64,000 nucleotides of DNA from Rhizobium sp. Root1212 (GCF_001424985.1 NZ_LMDA01000001.1:682001-746000); one strand, 5' to 3'; positions 10,145 through 20,365 are shown, counted from the stretch's first letter. Translations and numbers: made by a program. Notes: generated by a model from the letters alone, not told the origin.

Positions 10145-11950
10145 ATGGCGGAATTTCTTCGATCTTTTGCCCGGCGGGACAGTTGGGGGCGCCTGCTGCG
10201 CTCGCGTGGCCTCGTCTGGACCTCCGCCCTCTTTCTCGTAGCCGTCGCCCTCGTCAAGATCGTGCTGCCGTTCTTCGTTTCCGTGAGCCTCGTGAAGGAG
10301 AACATGGAGACCGCGCTTTCACGCTGGACCGGCGCGCGCGCCACCATCGAAGGCACGCCCGGCATCAGCTTCTGGCCGGGGCCGGCGCTGACGCTGGCGG
10401 ATGTGCGTTTCGACACCGAAGATGGTTCCGCCCCCTTTGCGACCGCCCGCTCCATCACTGCGGATTTCGATCTCATCGCGGCGCTGAGCGGCAAGCCGGT
10501 GTTCTACGATTTCCACCTGCGCCAGCCGGTGCTGAGCATCCGCCGCGCCGTCGACGGCACGCTGAACTGGCCGGTGCCGACCTGGATGAGCAAGGCGATC
10601 CGGGATGCTGCGGCACCCGATACGGGCAGCCGACACGGCGATCCGATCGGCGATATCGTCATCGATGGGGGAACCCTCGATATTCGTGACGATGCGAGCG
10701 GCCGCACGGCGCGTATCGAGCAGATTTCGGGCACGATCGAATGGCGCACGCCCACGGCCCGCCTCAATGCCAATCTTTCGGCTGATCTCAACGGCGAGGC
10801 TATTTCCATCACTGCGATCTGCGATGCGCCGATGGCCTTCCTCTCCGGCCGGGAAAGCGGCCTGCAGCTTTCGCTGTCGGCCCAGCCTTTTCGCTTTCAG
10901 TTCGAGGGCAGAGGCGTGGGCGGGCAATATCCCTCCGCGAACGGCCAGCTTCAGGCCAGCGTGCCCTCACTGGACGCGGTCGAGCGCTGGACCGGCTTCG
11001 CCGTCGCGCCGGATGCCGCCACCGTCCCCTTGTCGATCGAGGCGAGCGTGAGCGGCACGGCCAGCAGCTTCAAGATGGACAATCTGGCGCTGGCGCTGGA
11101 TGGGGCAAGCGCCAATGGCTTGCTCGATCTGTCGCTGAAGGCCGGCGTCGCCCCGAAGCTCAGCGGCACGCTCGCCTTCGACAAGCTGCGGGCGGAGCCG
11201 TTTGTGGCGCTTGCACCACTTGTTTCGCATGCCGCCGGGCATACGAGCGGCATCGATCTCGATCTCCGCGTCTCGGCGCAGACGGCAAGCTATGGTCCCC
11301 TGACACTGACGGATGTCGCGGCCGGGATCATGGCCAATGGCGAGCGGACATCGCTCGATATCGGCGACAGCGGCTATGCCGGCGGATCGCTGGACGGCCG
11401 GATTTCGCTTGAGGACGGCGGGCAAAAGGGCGGATCGGTGCAGCTTTCGCTGCGCAATGCCGATCTCGCGGCGCTTGCCGGAAATCTCGGGCTCACCGGA
11501 CCGATGCTGCAGGGCGACGGCCTTCTGAGCCTCAATCTCGCGACCGCCAAGCCGCTCGATGCGATCACAGCGCGGGATGTAAGCGGCGATATCCGCTACA
11601 GCGGCGGCGGCGGGACCTTGACCCGCTTCAACACCGAAACCTTCCTGTCGCTGATCGCGCAGGGCCGTTTTTTCGACGCGGCGGAGGCGGCTGACGGTGA
11701 ATTCCCGCTCCTGTCTTCCGATATCGTCGCCACGCTGGCAAACGGCGTCGCGACGCTGACCAAAGCCGAATTTCGCGGCGACCAGCAGACGCTGGTGCTG
11801 ACGGGCATGATCCGCTTCCACAGCAACAGCCTGGCACTGGCCGGCTCGCTCACGACAAACGATCCGGCCCGGCCCGCCGCCCGTTTCTTCGCGGGCGGCT
11901 CGTGGCCGAATGCCGTCATCTCACCACTGGCAACCTTGCCGAGCGAGTAA
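10145..11950 (+). CDS. AsmA-family protein
   Basis: This 601-residue protein has one N-terminal membrane segment (LVWTSALFLVAVALVKIVLP, about residues 23-42) followed by a long beta-rich periplasmic part. The start of the mature part, with GARATIEGTPGISFWPGPAL and LADVRFDTEDG, is typical of AsmA proteins. These are thought to help move phospholipid to, or assemble, the outer membrane. The start was placed at ATG 10145, since the frame open before it lacks a ribosome site and overlaps acsA2. It ends one base before the potI stop on the other strand. Repeated 'LSLNLATAKPLDAI'-like strands near residue 470 fit the AsmA C-terminal repeats. The family assignment is firm; the cellular role is inferred. 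Confidence 0.82.
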   Translation: MAEFLRSFARRDSWGRLLRSRGLVWTSALFLVAVALVKIVLPFFVSVSLVKENMETALSRWTGARATIEGTPGISFWPGPALTLADVRFDTEDGSAPFATARSITADFDLIAALSGKPVFYDFHLRQPVLSIRRAVDGTLNWPVPTWMSKAIRDAAAPDTGSRHGDPIGDIVIDGGTLDIRDDASGRTARIEQISGTIEWRTPTARLNANLSADLNGEAISITAICDAPMAFLSGRESGLQLSLSAQPFRFQFEGRGVGGQYPSANGQLQASVPSLDAVERWTGFAVAPDAATVPLSIEASVSGTASSFKMDNLALALDGASANGLLDLSLKAGVAPKLSGTLAFDKLRAEPFVALAPLVSHAAGHTSGIDLDLRVSAQTASYGPLTLTDVAAGIMANGERTSLDIGDSGYAGGSLDGRISLEDGGQKGGSVQLSLRNADLAALAGNLGLTGPMLQGDGLLSLNLATAKPLDAITARDVSGDIRYSGGGGTLTRFNTETFLSLIAQGRFFDAAEAADGEFPLLSSDIVATLANGVATLTKAEFRGDQQTLVLTGMIRFHSNSLALAGSLTTNDPARPAARFFAGGSWPNAVISPLATLPSE

Positions 11951-11951
11951 T

Positions 11952-12767
11952 CTACTGCGCGAAGGCGGCGCGCTCGTCGGCGACGCGCTGGGCTTCGCGG
12001 CGACGCGAGACCACCGAGGCGATCAGCACGCCGATGGCGACGATGCCGATCAGGATCGTGCAGATCGCGTTGATTTCCGGCGTCACGCCGAGGCGCACCT
12101 GGCTGTAAATCTTCATCGGCAGCGTGGTCGCGCCCGGACCCGAGGTGAAGCTGGAAATCACGAGATCGTCAAGCGACAGCGTCAAGGCCAGCACCCAGCC
12201 CGAGAACACCGCCGGCGCGATCACCGGCAAGGTTACCTGCAGAAAGGTCGCCACCGGCGTTGCGCCGAGGTCCATCGCCGCCTCCTCGATCGAACGATCG
12301 AAGGACAGGAGCCGCGACTGCACGACGACGGCGACGAAGCACATGGTGAAGGTGATATGGGCGAGCGTCAGCGTCCAGAAGCCGCGGTCGAAGCCGATGG
12401 CGACGAACAGCAGCAGCATGGAGAGGCCGGTGATGACCTCCGGCATGACCAGCGGCGCATAGATCATGCCGGAAAACAGCATGCGGCCGCGAAAGCGCGT
12501 ATAGCGCGTCATGGCCAGCGCCGCGAGCGTGCCGAGCACGGTGGCGATCGTTGCCGAGATCAGCGCCACGCGGATCGTCACCCAGGCGGCTTCGAGCAGC
12601 GCCTGGTTATGCAGGAGTTGCACATACCAGCGCGTCGAGAACCCGGCCCAGACGGTGACCAGCTTCGATTCGTTGAACGAGAAGATCACCAGAAGCACGA
12701 TCGGCAGGTAAAGGAAGGCGAAGCCGAAGATGATCGAGGCGATGTTGAAACGGGACCAGGTCGACAT
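11952..12767 (-). CDS. potI: Putrescine ABC transporter permease PotI
   Basis: This 271-residue inner-membrane permease has six hydrophobic segments. The EAA loop is EEAAMDLGATPVATFLQVTLP. The family-typical PLVMPEVITGLSMLLLF, a hallmark of the PotC/PotI polyamine permeases, is present near residues 105-121. It is the last gene of the potF-potG-potH-potI order on the minus strand and its start overlaps the potH stop by one base, so the two are translationally coupled. PotH and PotI form the membrane channel. Confidence 0.92.
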   Translation of the reverse strand: MSTWSRFNIASIIFGFAFLYLPIVLLVIFSFNESKLVTVWAGFSTRWYVQLLHNQALLEAAWVTIRVALISATIATVLGTLAALAMTRYTRFRGRMLFSGMIYAPLVMPEVITGLSMLLLFVAIGFDRGFWTLTLAHITFTMCFVAVVVQSRLLSFDRSIEEAAMDLGATPVATFLQVTLPVIAPAVFSGWVLALTLSLDDLVISSFTSGPGATTLPMKIYSQVRLGVTPEINAICTILIGIVAIGVLIASVVSRRREAQRVADERAAFAQ

Positions 12768-13678
12768 CAGCGGCCCTCCCCGTCAGCCTTGGATTGGGCA
12801 TGCTGGAAGAACATGATCGGCACCACCAGAATGAGCAGCAGGATCGTCGCCACGGCGGCGGACACCGGCCAGTCGCGGTTGGCGTTGAACTCGTTCCACA
12901 GGGTCTTGCCGATCATCAGCGTTTCGGACCCACCGAGCAGATCGGGGATGACGAACTCGCCGACGGCCGGGATGAACACCAGCAGGCAGCCGGCGACGAC
13001 GCCCGGTATCGACAGCGGGAACGTCACCCGCCAGAAGGCCGAAATCGGCGTGCAGCCGAGATCGAGGGCGGCTTCCGTCAGGCTGTTGTCCATCTTTTCC
13101 AGCGCCGAATAGAGCGGCAGCACCATGAACGGCAGGTAGGAATAGACGATACCGATATAGATCGCCCAGTTGGTGTTGAGGATGATCAGCGGTTCGCTGA
13201 TCACGCCGATCGACAGCAGGAACTGGTTGAGCAGCCCTTCCGGCTTCAGAATCGCGATCCAGGCATAGACGCGGATCAGGAAGCTCGTCCAGAACGGCAG
13301 AATGACCAGCATCAGCAGCGTCGGGCGGATGCCGCTCGGGGCGCGGGCCATGCCGTAGGCGATCGGATAGGCGATCAGCAGGGTCAGGATGGTCGAGACC
13401 AGCGCGATGAACAGGCTCGACACATAGGCCTTGGCGTAGAGCGCATCTTCCGTCAGCCAGACATAGTTGTCGAAGGACAGTTCCTTGATGCCCTGCACCA
13501 GCGCCGACCAGCCGGCGCTCAGGTCGAAGACCGGCGTATAGGGCGGCATCGCCACCGCCGTCGTCGAGAGCGAGATGCGCAGAACGATGACGAAGGGAAT
13601 GAGGAAGAAGAACAGCAGCCAGGCGTAAGGGATGATGATGACGAGGCGATTGAAGATGGCCGATCCGAGCTTGCTCAT
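12767..13678 (-). CDS. potH: Putrescine ABC transporter permease PotH
   Basis: This 303-residue permease has about six membrane segments. An EAA loop reads LTEAALDLGCTPISAFWRVT. The first periplasmic loop is long (about residues 40-85), as is usual for PotB/PotH proteins. The region GVVAGCLLVFIPAVGEFVIP is a conserved polyamine-permease block. It lies 4 bases after the potG stop and overlaps potI by one base, so it belongs to one transcript. Confidence 0.92.
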   Translation of the reverse strand: MSKLGSAIFNRLVIIIPYAWLLFFFLIPFVIVLRISLSTTAVAMPPYTPVFDLSAGWSALVQGIKELSFDNYVWLTEDALYAKAYVSSLFIALVSTILTLLIAYPIAYGMARAPSGIRPTLLMLVILPFWTSFLIRVYAWIAILKPEGLLNQFLLSIGVISEPLIILNTNWAIYIGIVYSYLPFMVLPLYSALEKMDNSLTEAALDLGCTPISAFWRVTFPLSIPGVVAGCLLVFIPAVGEFVIPDLLGGSETLMIGKTLWNEFNANRDWPVSAAVATILLLILVVPIMFFQHAQSKADGEGR

Positions 13679-13682
13679 CGCC

Positions 13683-14822
13683 TCAATCCTTCAAGACCAC
13701 GCCGGCATCCTCGGCAAAGGAAATCCAGACCTCCTGATCGTAGCCGATCGGGTCCTCGACCGCGCGCACGGCATTGAGCGAGGAGGCTTTGACCACCTTG
13801 CCGTCGGGCAGGCGGACGTGGAACACCGTCATGTCGCCGAGATAGCCGATATCCCAGATTTCGCCGCGGACGGCATTGGCGGAGGGCGGCGCATCGCGGC
13901 TGACCTTGATCTTTTCCGGGCGCACGGCAAAACCCGCCTTGGCGCCGGCGGCCGGCCCATCCGGAGCGACGACGCGGATCGGGAAACCGGATGCGGTTTC
14001 GATCTGCACGCGGCCATCGGCATTGGCGGACACCGTGCCGTCGAAAATGTTCACATCGCCGATGAAATCCGCAACGAAGCGGGAATTGGGGGCTTCGTAG
14101 ATTTCGGCGGGGGTGGCGACCTGAACGACCTTGCCATGGGCCATGACGGCGATGCGGTCGGCCATGGTCATCGCCTCTTCCTGGTCGTGGGTGACGACGA
14201 CGAAGGTGAGGCCGAGTTCCTGCTGCAGGTCCATCAGTTCGAACTGGGTTTCCTCGCGCAGCTTCTTGTCGAGCGCCCCGAGCGGCTCGTCGAGCAGCAG
14301 CACCTTCGGACGCTTGGCGAGCGAGCGGGCGAGCGCCACGCGCTGGCGCTGGCCGCCGGAAAGCTGGTGCGGCTTGCGCTTGGCGAATTTCTCGAGCTTC
14401 ACCAGCTTCAGCATCTGTTCGACGCGGGCGGCGATTTCGGGCTTCGGCATGCCGTCCTGCTTCAGGCCGAAGGCGACGTTGGTCTCGACCGTCATGTGCG
14501 GGAAGAGCGCATAGGACTGGAACATCATGTTGACGGGGCGGCGATAGGGCGGAATGCCCGCCAGGTTCTGGCCGTCGAGTATGATTTCGCCCGAGGTCGG
14601 CTGCTCGAAGCCGGCGAGCATGCGCAGCAGCGTGGACTTGCCGCAGCCGGACGCGCCGAGCAACGCGAAGAACTCGCGGGTGTAGATGTTCAGCGACAGG
14701 TCGTCGACGGCGACGAAATCCCCGAACTTCTTGGTGACGTTGCGAAAGGAAATGAAAGGCTTCGACGCGGGGTCCGCCCAGGGAGCGAAGGAGCGCCGGA
14801 TACTGCCGAGTGATTTCATCAT
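13683..14822 (-). CDS. potG: Putrescine ABC transporter ATP-binding protein PotG
   Basis: This 379-residue ATPase powers the PotFGHI importer. Walker A is GASGCGKST (residues 56-64), the Q-loop lies in NMMFQSYALFPHM, the ABC signature is LSGGQRQRVALARSLA, Walker B is VLLLDEPLGALD, and the switch histidine is in VVVTHDQEEAM. The last ~120 residues form a TOBE-type domain. Two adjacent ATG codons can serve as start (14822 or 14819). It follows potF after a 95-base gap that holds two stem-loops. Confidence 0.93.
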   Translation of the reverse strand: MMKSLGSIRRSFAPWADPASKPFISFRNVTKKFGDFVAVDDLSLNIYTREFFALLGASGCGKSTLLRMLAGFEQPTSGEIILDGQNLAGIPPYRRPVNMMFQSYALFPHMTVETNVAFGLKQDGMPKPEIAARVEQMLKLVKLEKFAKRKPHQLSGGQRQRVALARSLAKRPKVLLLDEPLGALDKKLREETQFELMDLQQELGLTFVVVTHDQEEAMTMADRIAVMAHGKVVQVATPAEIYEAPNSRFVADFIGDVNIFDGTVSANADGRVQIETASGFPIRVVAPDGPAAGAKAGFAVRPEKIKVSRDAPPSANAVRGEIWDIGYLGDMTVFHVRLPDGKVVKASSLNAVRAVEDPIGYDQEVWISFAEDAGVVLKD

Positions 14823-14871
14823 CTATCCCCGAATGATGGATGCCGCGGGGCCTTTTCCAGGGCCCCTTAAG

Positions 14872-14904
14872 GAACTGCCCGGATTTTTGAGGTCCGGGCA
14901 GTTC
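14872..14904 (-). other. Strong intercistronic hairpin between potF and potG
   Basis: GAACTGCCCGGA and TCCGGGCAGTTC make a perfect 12-base-pair stem with a 9-base loop, 13 bases after the potF stop. A second, smaller stem (GGGGCC/GGCCCC) lies at about 14847-14866. On the minus strand no T-run follows. Such structures after binding-protein genes commonly protect the upstream message or reduce read-through, giving more binding protein than membrane parts. Confidence 0.6.
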
Positions 14905-14917
14905 GTCTGTTCCACTG

Positions 14918-16012
14918 TTACTGGCCGGTGACGACCTTGGTCCACATGCGGGTCAGAGCGCGCTGCTCCTTGGCGCTGAACGGTGTGACCGTGAAGAGCT
15001 TGCTCATCACATCCGCCGGCGGATAGATCGCCGTATCGTCCATGACATCTTTGCTGATGAACTGCTGGGATGCCTTGTTGCCGTTGGCGTAGAACACGTA
15101 GTCGCTGGCCTTGGCCACGACTTCCGGCTTCATCATGTAGTTGATGAAGGCGTGCGCCTCTTCCGCATGCGGGGCATCGGCCGGGATCGCCATCACGTCG
15201 AACCACATCTGCGCGCCGGTCGGCGGGATCGAGAAATCGACCTTGACGCCGGCATCGGCTTCGGCCGCGCGATCACGCGCCTGGAAGACGTCGCCGGAAT
15301 AGCCGATCGCCAGGCAAATATCGCCGTTGGCCAGCGCATTGATATATTCCGAAGAGTGGAACTTGCGCACGTAGGGGCGGATTTTCAAAAGCGCCTCTTC
15401 CGCCTTGGCAAGGTCTTCGGGCGCGTGGCTGTCCGGGTTCAGGCCGAGATAGAGCAGAACGGAGGGCACCACATCGGTCGGGGAATCCAGGATGTGAATG
15501 CCGCAATCCTTGAACTTGGCGGCGACTTCGGGCTTGAACAGCACGTCCCAGGTCGGCTTCTCGTCGGTGCCGAGGATCGCTTTCACCTTGTCGACATTAT
15601 AGCCGATGCCGGTCGTGCCCCACATATAGTCCACGGCATATTCGTTGCCGGGGTCATAGGTGGCGACGCGGTTGGTGATTTCGTCCCACATGTTGGAGAG
15701 ATTGGGCAGCTTCGACTTGTCGAGCTTCTGGAAGACGCCGGCAGCGATCTGGCGCTGCAGGAAGGTCGCGGTCGGCACGACCACGTCGTAACCCGAGCCG
15801 CCGGCAAGCAGCTTGGTTTCCAGCACTTCGTTGGAATCGAAGACGTCGTAGACGACCTTGATGCCGGTTTCCTTGGTGAAATCTTCGAGAATGCTGGCAT
15901 CGATATAATCGGACCAGTTGAAAACATTGACCACGCGCTCCTGTGCGCTGGCAATGGAGGCCGATCCGGCAAGGATCAGCGCAGCAAAAGCTGTAACGAT
16001 CTTACGCGACAT
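14918..16012 (-). CDS. potF: Putrescine-binding periplasmic protein PotF
   Basis: This 364-residue protein has a clear signal peptide (hydrophobic core at residues 5-19, likely cleavage after SIASA at residue 23). The mature part begins ERVVNVFNWSDYIDASILEDF, the classic PotD/PotF start with the polyamine-binding NWSDY motif. Further conserved blocks are GYDVVVPTATFLQRQI, VDYMWGTTGIGYN and DSPTDVVPSVLLYLGL. The start ATG 16012 is supported by AGGGGA 7 bases upstream and by the signal peptide; the frame is open further upstream without a signal. It is the first gene of the potFGHI operon. PotF normally binds putrescine; spermidine cannot be excluded. Confidence 0.93.
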   Translation of the reverse strand: MSRKIVTAFAALILAGSASIASAQERVVNVFNWSDYIDASILEDFTKETGIKVVYDVFDSNEVLETKLLAGGSGYDVVVPTATFLQRQIAAGVFQKLDKSKLPNLSNMWDEITNRVATYDPGNEYAVDYMWGTTGIGYNVDKVKAILGTDEKPTWDVLFKPEVAAKFKDCGIHILDSPTDVVPSVLLYLGLNPDSHAPEDLAKAEEALLKIRPYVRKFHSSEYINALANGDICLAIGYSGDVFQARDRAAEADAGVKVDFSIPPTGAQMWFDVMAIPADAPHAEEAHAFINYMMKPEVVAKASDYVFYANGNKASQQFISKDVMDDTAIYPPADVMSKLFTVTPFSAKEQRALTRMWTKVVTGQ

Positions 16013-16352
16013 AAAATTCCCCTTGGTTTTTTTGGTCCGCTTCCGGCAAGCCGCGCGCCGGGCAGTCCACTCTATGCGCCGGCTGAGGTTAGGCATGTTT
16101 TTGCACAACCACAAGCGCTTTTCGGCGCATCGTCCCCGTCTTCAGGCGCGTATCAATTTTAGCAAGCTCTTCAAAAAATGTATGTTTCGGCATCGCGACA
16201 TCGAGGCCTTCCGGCAGGGGCGCCGCCGCCCTCGCATGGTTAACCATATCTTTACATCGCTCTTTAGTCGCCGCGTTTACGATTGATTAACCCTGATCGG
16301 GATGGCACCTTGCGGCCGTCTCCAGTGTGCCTGCGTTTCGGAGTGTTTTGCC
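16013..16352. promoter_or_regulatory. Divergent promoter region of potF and the desaturase gene
   Basis: This 340-base stretch holds no gene that can be supported. It must contain the promoters of the potF operon (minus) and of the desaturase (plus). The 12-base palindrome ATGGTTAACCAT lies at 16236-16247 and includes the octamer TTAACCAT. From 16240 the sequence reads TTAA-CCATATC-TTTAC, one base away from the CtrA consensus. AT-rich stretches with T-runs lie near 16160-16190. Confidence 0.4.
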
Positions 16353-17306
16353 ATGGCAAGGAAATCCCAGTGGATCGATCCGCGTGAATTGAAGCGGCTA
16401 TCGGTGCTACAGCCCCACCGGACCCTTCTTGCCATCAGTGTCGACTGGGCGCTGATCGCCGCGGCGATCGCCTTCAGCAAATATATGCAGCATCCGCTCG
16501 CCTATATCGCCGCCGTCATGGTAATCGCGGGCCGCATGCATGCCTTCGGCTGCCTGCTGCACGAGGCCGCCCATTACCGCATCATTCGCGACCGCAAGGC
16601 GAGCGACCGGCTGAGCGATTTGCTGCTTGCATGGCCGATCCTCGCCACCGTCGACGGCTACCGGATGAACCACCTCGCCCACCACCAGCACACCAATACC
16701 GAGGACGATCCCGACTGGTCGTCGAAGCAGGGTATGGCGCAGTTCACCTTTCCGCAAAAGCTCTGGCGCGGCGTGGTGCAGCTGCTCGGTTATCTCTTCG
16801 TGGTCAATTCGATCCGCGACATCATCCATGTTTCCAAGCGCATCGGCGAAAATGACCGCTCGACCCGCAGCTACAAAATGCTGCGCGTCGGTTTCTATGT
16901 GGTGGCCGGCGTGATCTTCTCGGTGTTCGGGCTGTGGCAGGATTTCGCGGCCTACTGGGTCGTGCCGTTCCTCACCTTCTTCTGCCTGTTCCTCTATGTA
17001 CGCAGCGTTGCCGAGCATTTCGGCAGCATGGATTATTCCGATGAACTCGGCAGTTCACGCACGGTCTATCCCTATCTCTGGGAAAAGCTGTTCTTTGCGC
17101 CGCACAACATCAACTTCCACCTCGAGCATCACCTCTATCCCGGCGTGCCCTATTACAACCTGCCGGAACTACATGCCGTGCTGATGAAGAACCCGGTCTA
17201 TGCCGCCCGCGCCCATATCACCCGCGGCTATACGACCGGGCTGCCTTCGGAATGCTTTGCCACCGAAGCGCCGCTGCTGCCGAGCCATCACCCCGTCAGC
17301 TATTGA
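16353..17306 (+). CDS. Fatty acid desaturase family membrane enzyme
   Basis: This 317-residue di-iron membrane enzyme has the three histidine boxes HEAAH (residues 70-74), HLAHH (106-110) and HLEHH (256-260). Hydrophobic segments lie near residues 25-65, 90-105, 150-165 and 185-225. The boxes bind two irons for oxygen-dependent desaturation or hydroxylation of an acyl chain. The start ATG 16353 was chosen because the conserved chain begins MARKSQWIDPREL; a GGAG lies 13 bases upstream. Its last 7 bases overlap the end of the convergent regulator gene. The substrate (phospholipid acyl chain, ornithine lipid or carotenoid) cannot be told from sequence. Confidence 0.85.
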   Translation: MARKSQWIDPRELKRLSVLQPHRTLLAISVDWALIAAAIAFSKYMQHPLAYIAAVMVIAGRMHAFGCLLHEAAHYRIIRDRKASDRLSDLLLAWPILATVDGYRMNHLAHHQHTNTEDDPDWSSKQGMAQFTFPQKLWRGVVQLLGYLFVVNSIRDIIHVSKRIGENDRSTRSYKMLRVGFYVVAGVIFSVFGLWQDFAAYWVVPFLTFFCLFLYVRSVAEHFGSMDYSDELGSSRTVYPYLWEKLFFAPHNINFHLEHHLYPGVPYYNLPELHAVLMKNPVYAARAHITRGYTTGLPSECFATEAPLLPSHHPVSY

Positions 17307-18709
17307 AAATCGAAGGCGCTGAAGCCGGTCACCATTTCATCGAGGCCGAGTGGCCGGGTGACCGGCGGCTCGGCCCGCGCCAGACAGCCCTGCCGCTCGC
17401 AGAGACGGCAGGCCGTGCCCGCGGCGACCGTCGCCAGCGGGCTTTCGCCATAGACGGTCTCGGAGGCATGGCTGGCATCGCAGCCGATCAGCAACGCCGT
17501 GCGCCGCACCCGCTCGCCAAAGCCCGCCTGCGGTCCTTCTATGGTGCGCGAGACGACCAGAAACTCGCCGCCGCCAAAGATATCCGCCCGCTCCGCCAGC
17601 ACCTGCCCTGGCTGGGCGAAGGCGGAAAAGACATTGAGCTTGGGGCAGTTGCCGCCGAAACGGGCCTTGGGAAAACCCTGCGCGCCGGAGAGGCGCAGAC
17701 GGTTTCCAGCGCTGTCGATTTCCATCAGGAAGAACGGGATGGCCGTTGCCCCCGGCCGCTGCAGCGTCGTCAGCCGATTTGCCGCCTGTTCGAAGGACAC
17801 GCGGAAGCGGGCGGCCAGCGCCGAAAGATCGTATTTCAGCCGCTGGGCTGCGGCGAGGAAACTGCCATAGGGCATCATCAGCGCCAGCGCCGCGACACGG
17901 GCAAGCTCGAAGCGGGCGATACGGCGGGCCTCGCCCGATGACAGAGACAGCCGGTCGAGTTCCTTCGACACCGCTTCATGGAAGGCGATCTGCGCCGTCT
18001 CCATGGCGATCTCGCGCAACTGGTCTTGCAGCGACAGCCGCTCCGACAGGAAAAGCCGCATGGAATGGCGGTCGAAGCGGCGGCGCAGGTCGGGCATGAC
18101 ATGCACCGGCAGCGTGCGGATCGTCATGCCGTGGGTCTTGCGCAACCACTCTTTCAATGCGCCGCCGAGATCGTCCGCCGGGGCGAGCGCTGTGTGAAAG
18201 GCCTCGGCCGCCGCCTCGATATCCTCGAAATAGCCGGAGCGCGCCTCAAATACGTCGCGCACCTCGTCGGCTGGCAGGCGGGCGCCGGACAGGGCCGTGA
18301 TATGCCCCTCCTCCGCCAGAAGCCCGCTCAGGTCCTTTAGCCGGGAGGATTGCTCGCGATAGGCGCGGTAGAGCTTGAGGATGCCGTTCGCGACATTCGG
18401 CGCGGCCTCCGCCACCTCGATCAATTCCTGATCGCCCGGCAGCTCTCCCGACAGCAGCGGATCGGAAAACATCGCCCGCAATTCGGCGATATTGTCGGAG
18501 GTTTCGCCGCGCAGCTCGTCGAGATCGAGCTTGTAGACCGAAGCGAGCTTCAGCAGCAGCTGGACGGTGAGCGGCCGCTGGTTGCGCTCGATGAGATTGA
18601 GGTAGGACGGCGAAATACCGAGCGCTTCGGCCATGGCCGTCTGCGTCTGCCCCTGGGCGTTGCGGATGCGCCGGACGCGGGGGCCTGCGAAGATCTTGTT
18701 TTCCGCCAT
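17300..18709 (-). CDS. RamB/ScfR-type transcriptional regulator (XRE HTH, IrrE-like core)
   Basis: This 469-residue DNA-binding regulator has an XRE helix-turn-helix at residues 8-63 (QTAMAEALGISPSYLNLIERN). A long middle region resembling the IrrE/ImmA peptidase-like domain follows, then a C-terminal part with clustered cysteines (CRLCERQGC). These are features of the short-chain-fatty-acyl regulator family that includes RamB, which controls isocitrate lyase in Corynebacterium. It is divergent from aceA, which supports that role here. The HExxH zinc motif of true ImmA proteases is not seen (the local sequence is QIAFHEAVSKELDRL). ATG 18709 was preferred to a TTG two codons earlier because AAGG lies 8 bases before it. 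Confidence 0.85.
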   Translation of the reverse strand: MAENKIFAGPRVRRIRNAQGQTQTAMAEALGISPSYLNLIERNQRPLTVQLLLKLASVYKLDLDELRGETSDNIAELRAMFSDPLLSGELPGDQELIEVAEAAPNVANGILKLYRAYREQSSRLKDLSGLLAEEGHITALSGARLPADEVRDVFEARSGYFEDIEAAAEAFHTALAPADDLGGALKEWLRKTHGMTIRTLPVHVMPDLRRRFDRHSMRLFLSERLSLQDQLREIAMETAQIAFHEAVSKELDRLSLSSGEARRIARFELARVAALALMMPYGSFLAAAQRLKYDLSALAARFRVSFEQAANRLTTLQRPGATAIPFFLMEIDSAGNRLRLSGAQGFPKARFGGNCPKLNVFSAFAQPGQVLAERADIFGGGEFLVVSRTIEGPQAGFGERVRRTALLIGCDASHASETVYGESPLATVAAGTACRLCERQGCLARAEPPVTRPLGLDEMVTGFSAFDFQ

Positions 18710-18719
18710 TGTCAAAACC

Positions 18720-18781
18720 TTTTACAAAATCGACCGCATCGGCAAATTTACATTTTTTACAAAATTACAAGATTATCTTGT
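18720..18781. promoter_or_regulatory. Repeated motifs between the RamB-like gene and aceA
   Basis: TTTTACAAAAT occurs twice as an exact direct repeat, at 18720-18730 and 18755-18765, 35 bases apart. The inverted repeat ACAAGA-TTA-TCTTGT at 18767-18781 follows directly. The first copy lies in the leader of the regulator gene (about 10 bases before its start) and the others lie toward aceA. RamB-family sites are A/T-rich with a central GC or AC (for example TTTGCAAA), so these are plausible operators for autoregulation and for control of aceA. Confidence 0.5.
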
Positions 18782-18894
18782 CAAAGGCAATACAGGATAA
18801 CCTCTTTCCATCGCAGGATAAATCCATTTCTCTCGCACCTGCGAAAGGGATGATGTAAACAATATGACACGTCCAGAGGACAAACGAATTCACT

Positions 18895-18910
18895 TTCGGC
18901 CAAGGCCGAA
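18895..18910 (+). other. Hairpin in the aceA leader
   Basis: TTCGGCC-AA-GGCCGAA forms a compact stem 27 bases before the aceA start codon, between the operator region and the ribosome site GGAGAG. It could stabilise the 5' end of the message or act as a binding site. Confidence 0.35.
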
Positions 18911-18937
18911 GCTGACGCAGACAATGAGGAGAGAGTT

Positions 18938-20227
<1,290 letters not shown>

Positions 20228-20237
20228 CCCTCAGTCG

Positions 20238-20365
20238 TCCCTCTCCCGCCTGCGGAGAGAGGGCTAGGGTGAGGGGCAAAAAGCTCCGGCATAGACAGAT
20301 GCCGCGGCGCCAGCCCCTCATCCGGCCTATCGGCCACCTTCTACCCGCAGGCGGGGAGAAGGGAG
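20238..20365. repeat. RIME-type intergenic repeat
   Basis: This second copy of the mosaic element, between aceA and the small gene, contains CCTCTCCCGCCTGCGGAGAG, CTAGGGTGAGGGGC, CCCCTCATCCGGCCTATCGG and a CCCGCAGGCGGGG stem. It would fold into two large stem-loops in the shared transcript. Confidence 0.7.
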
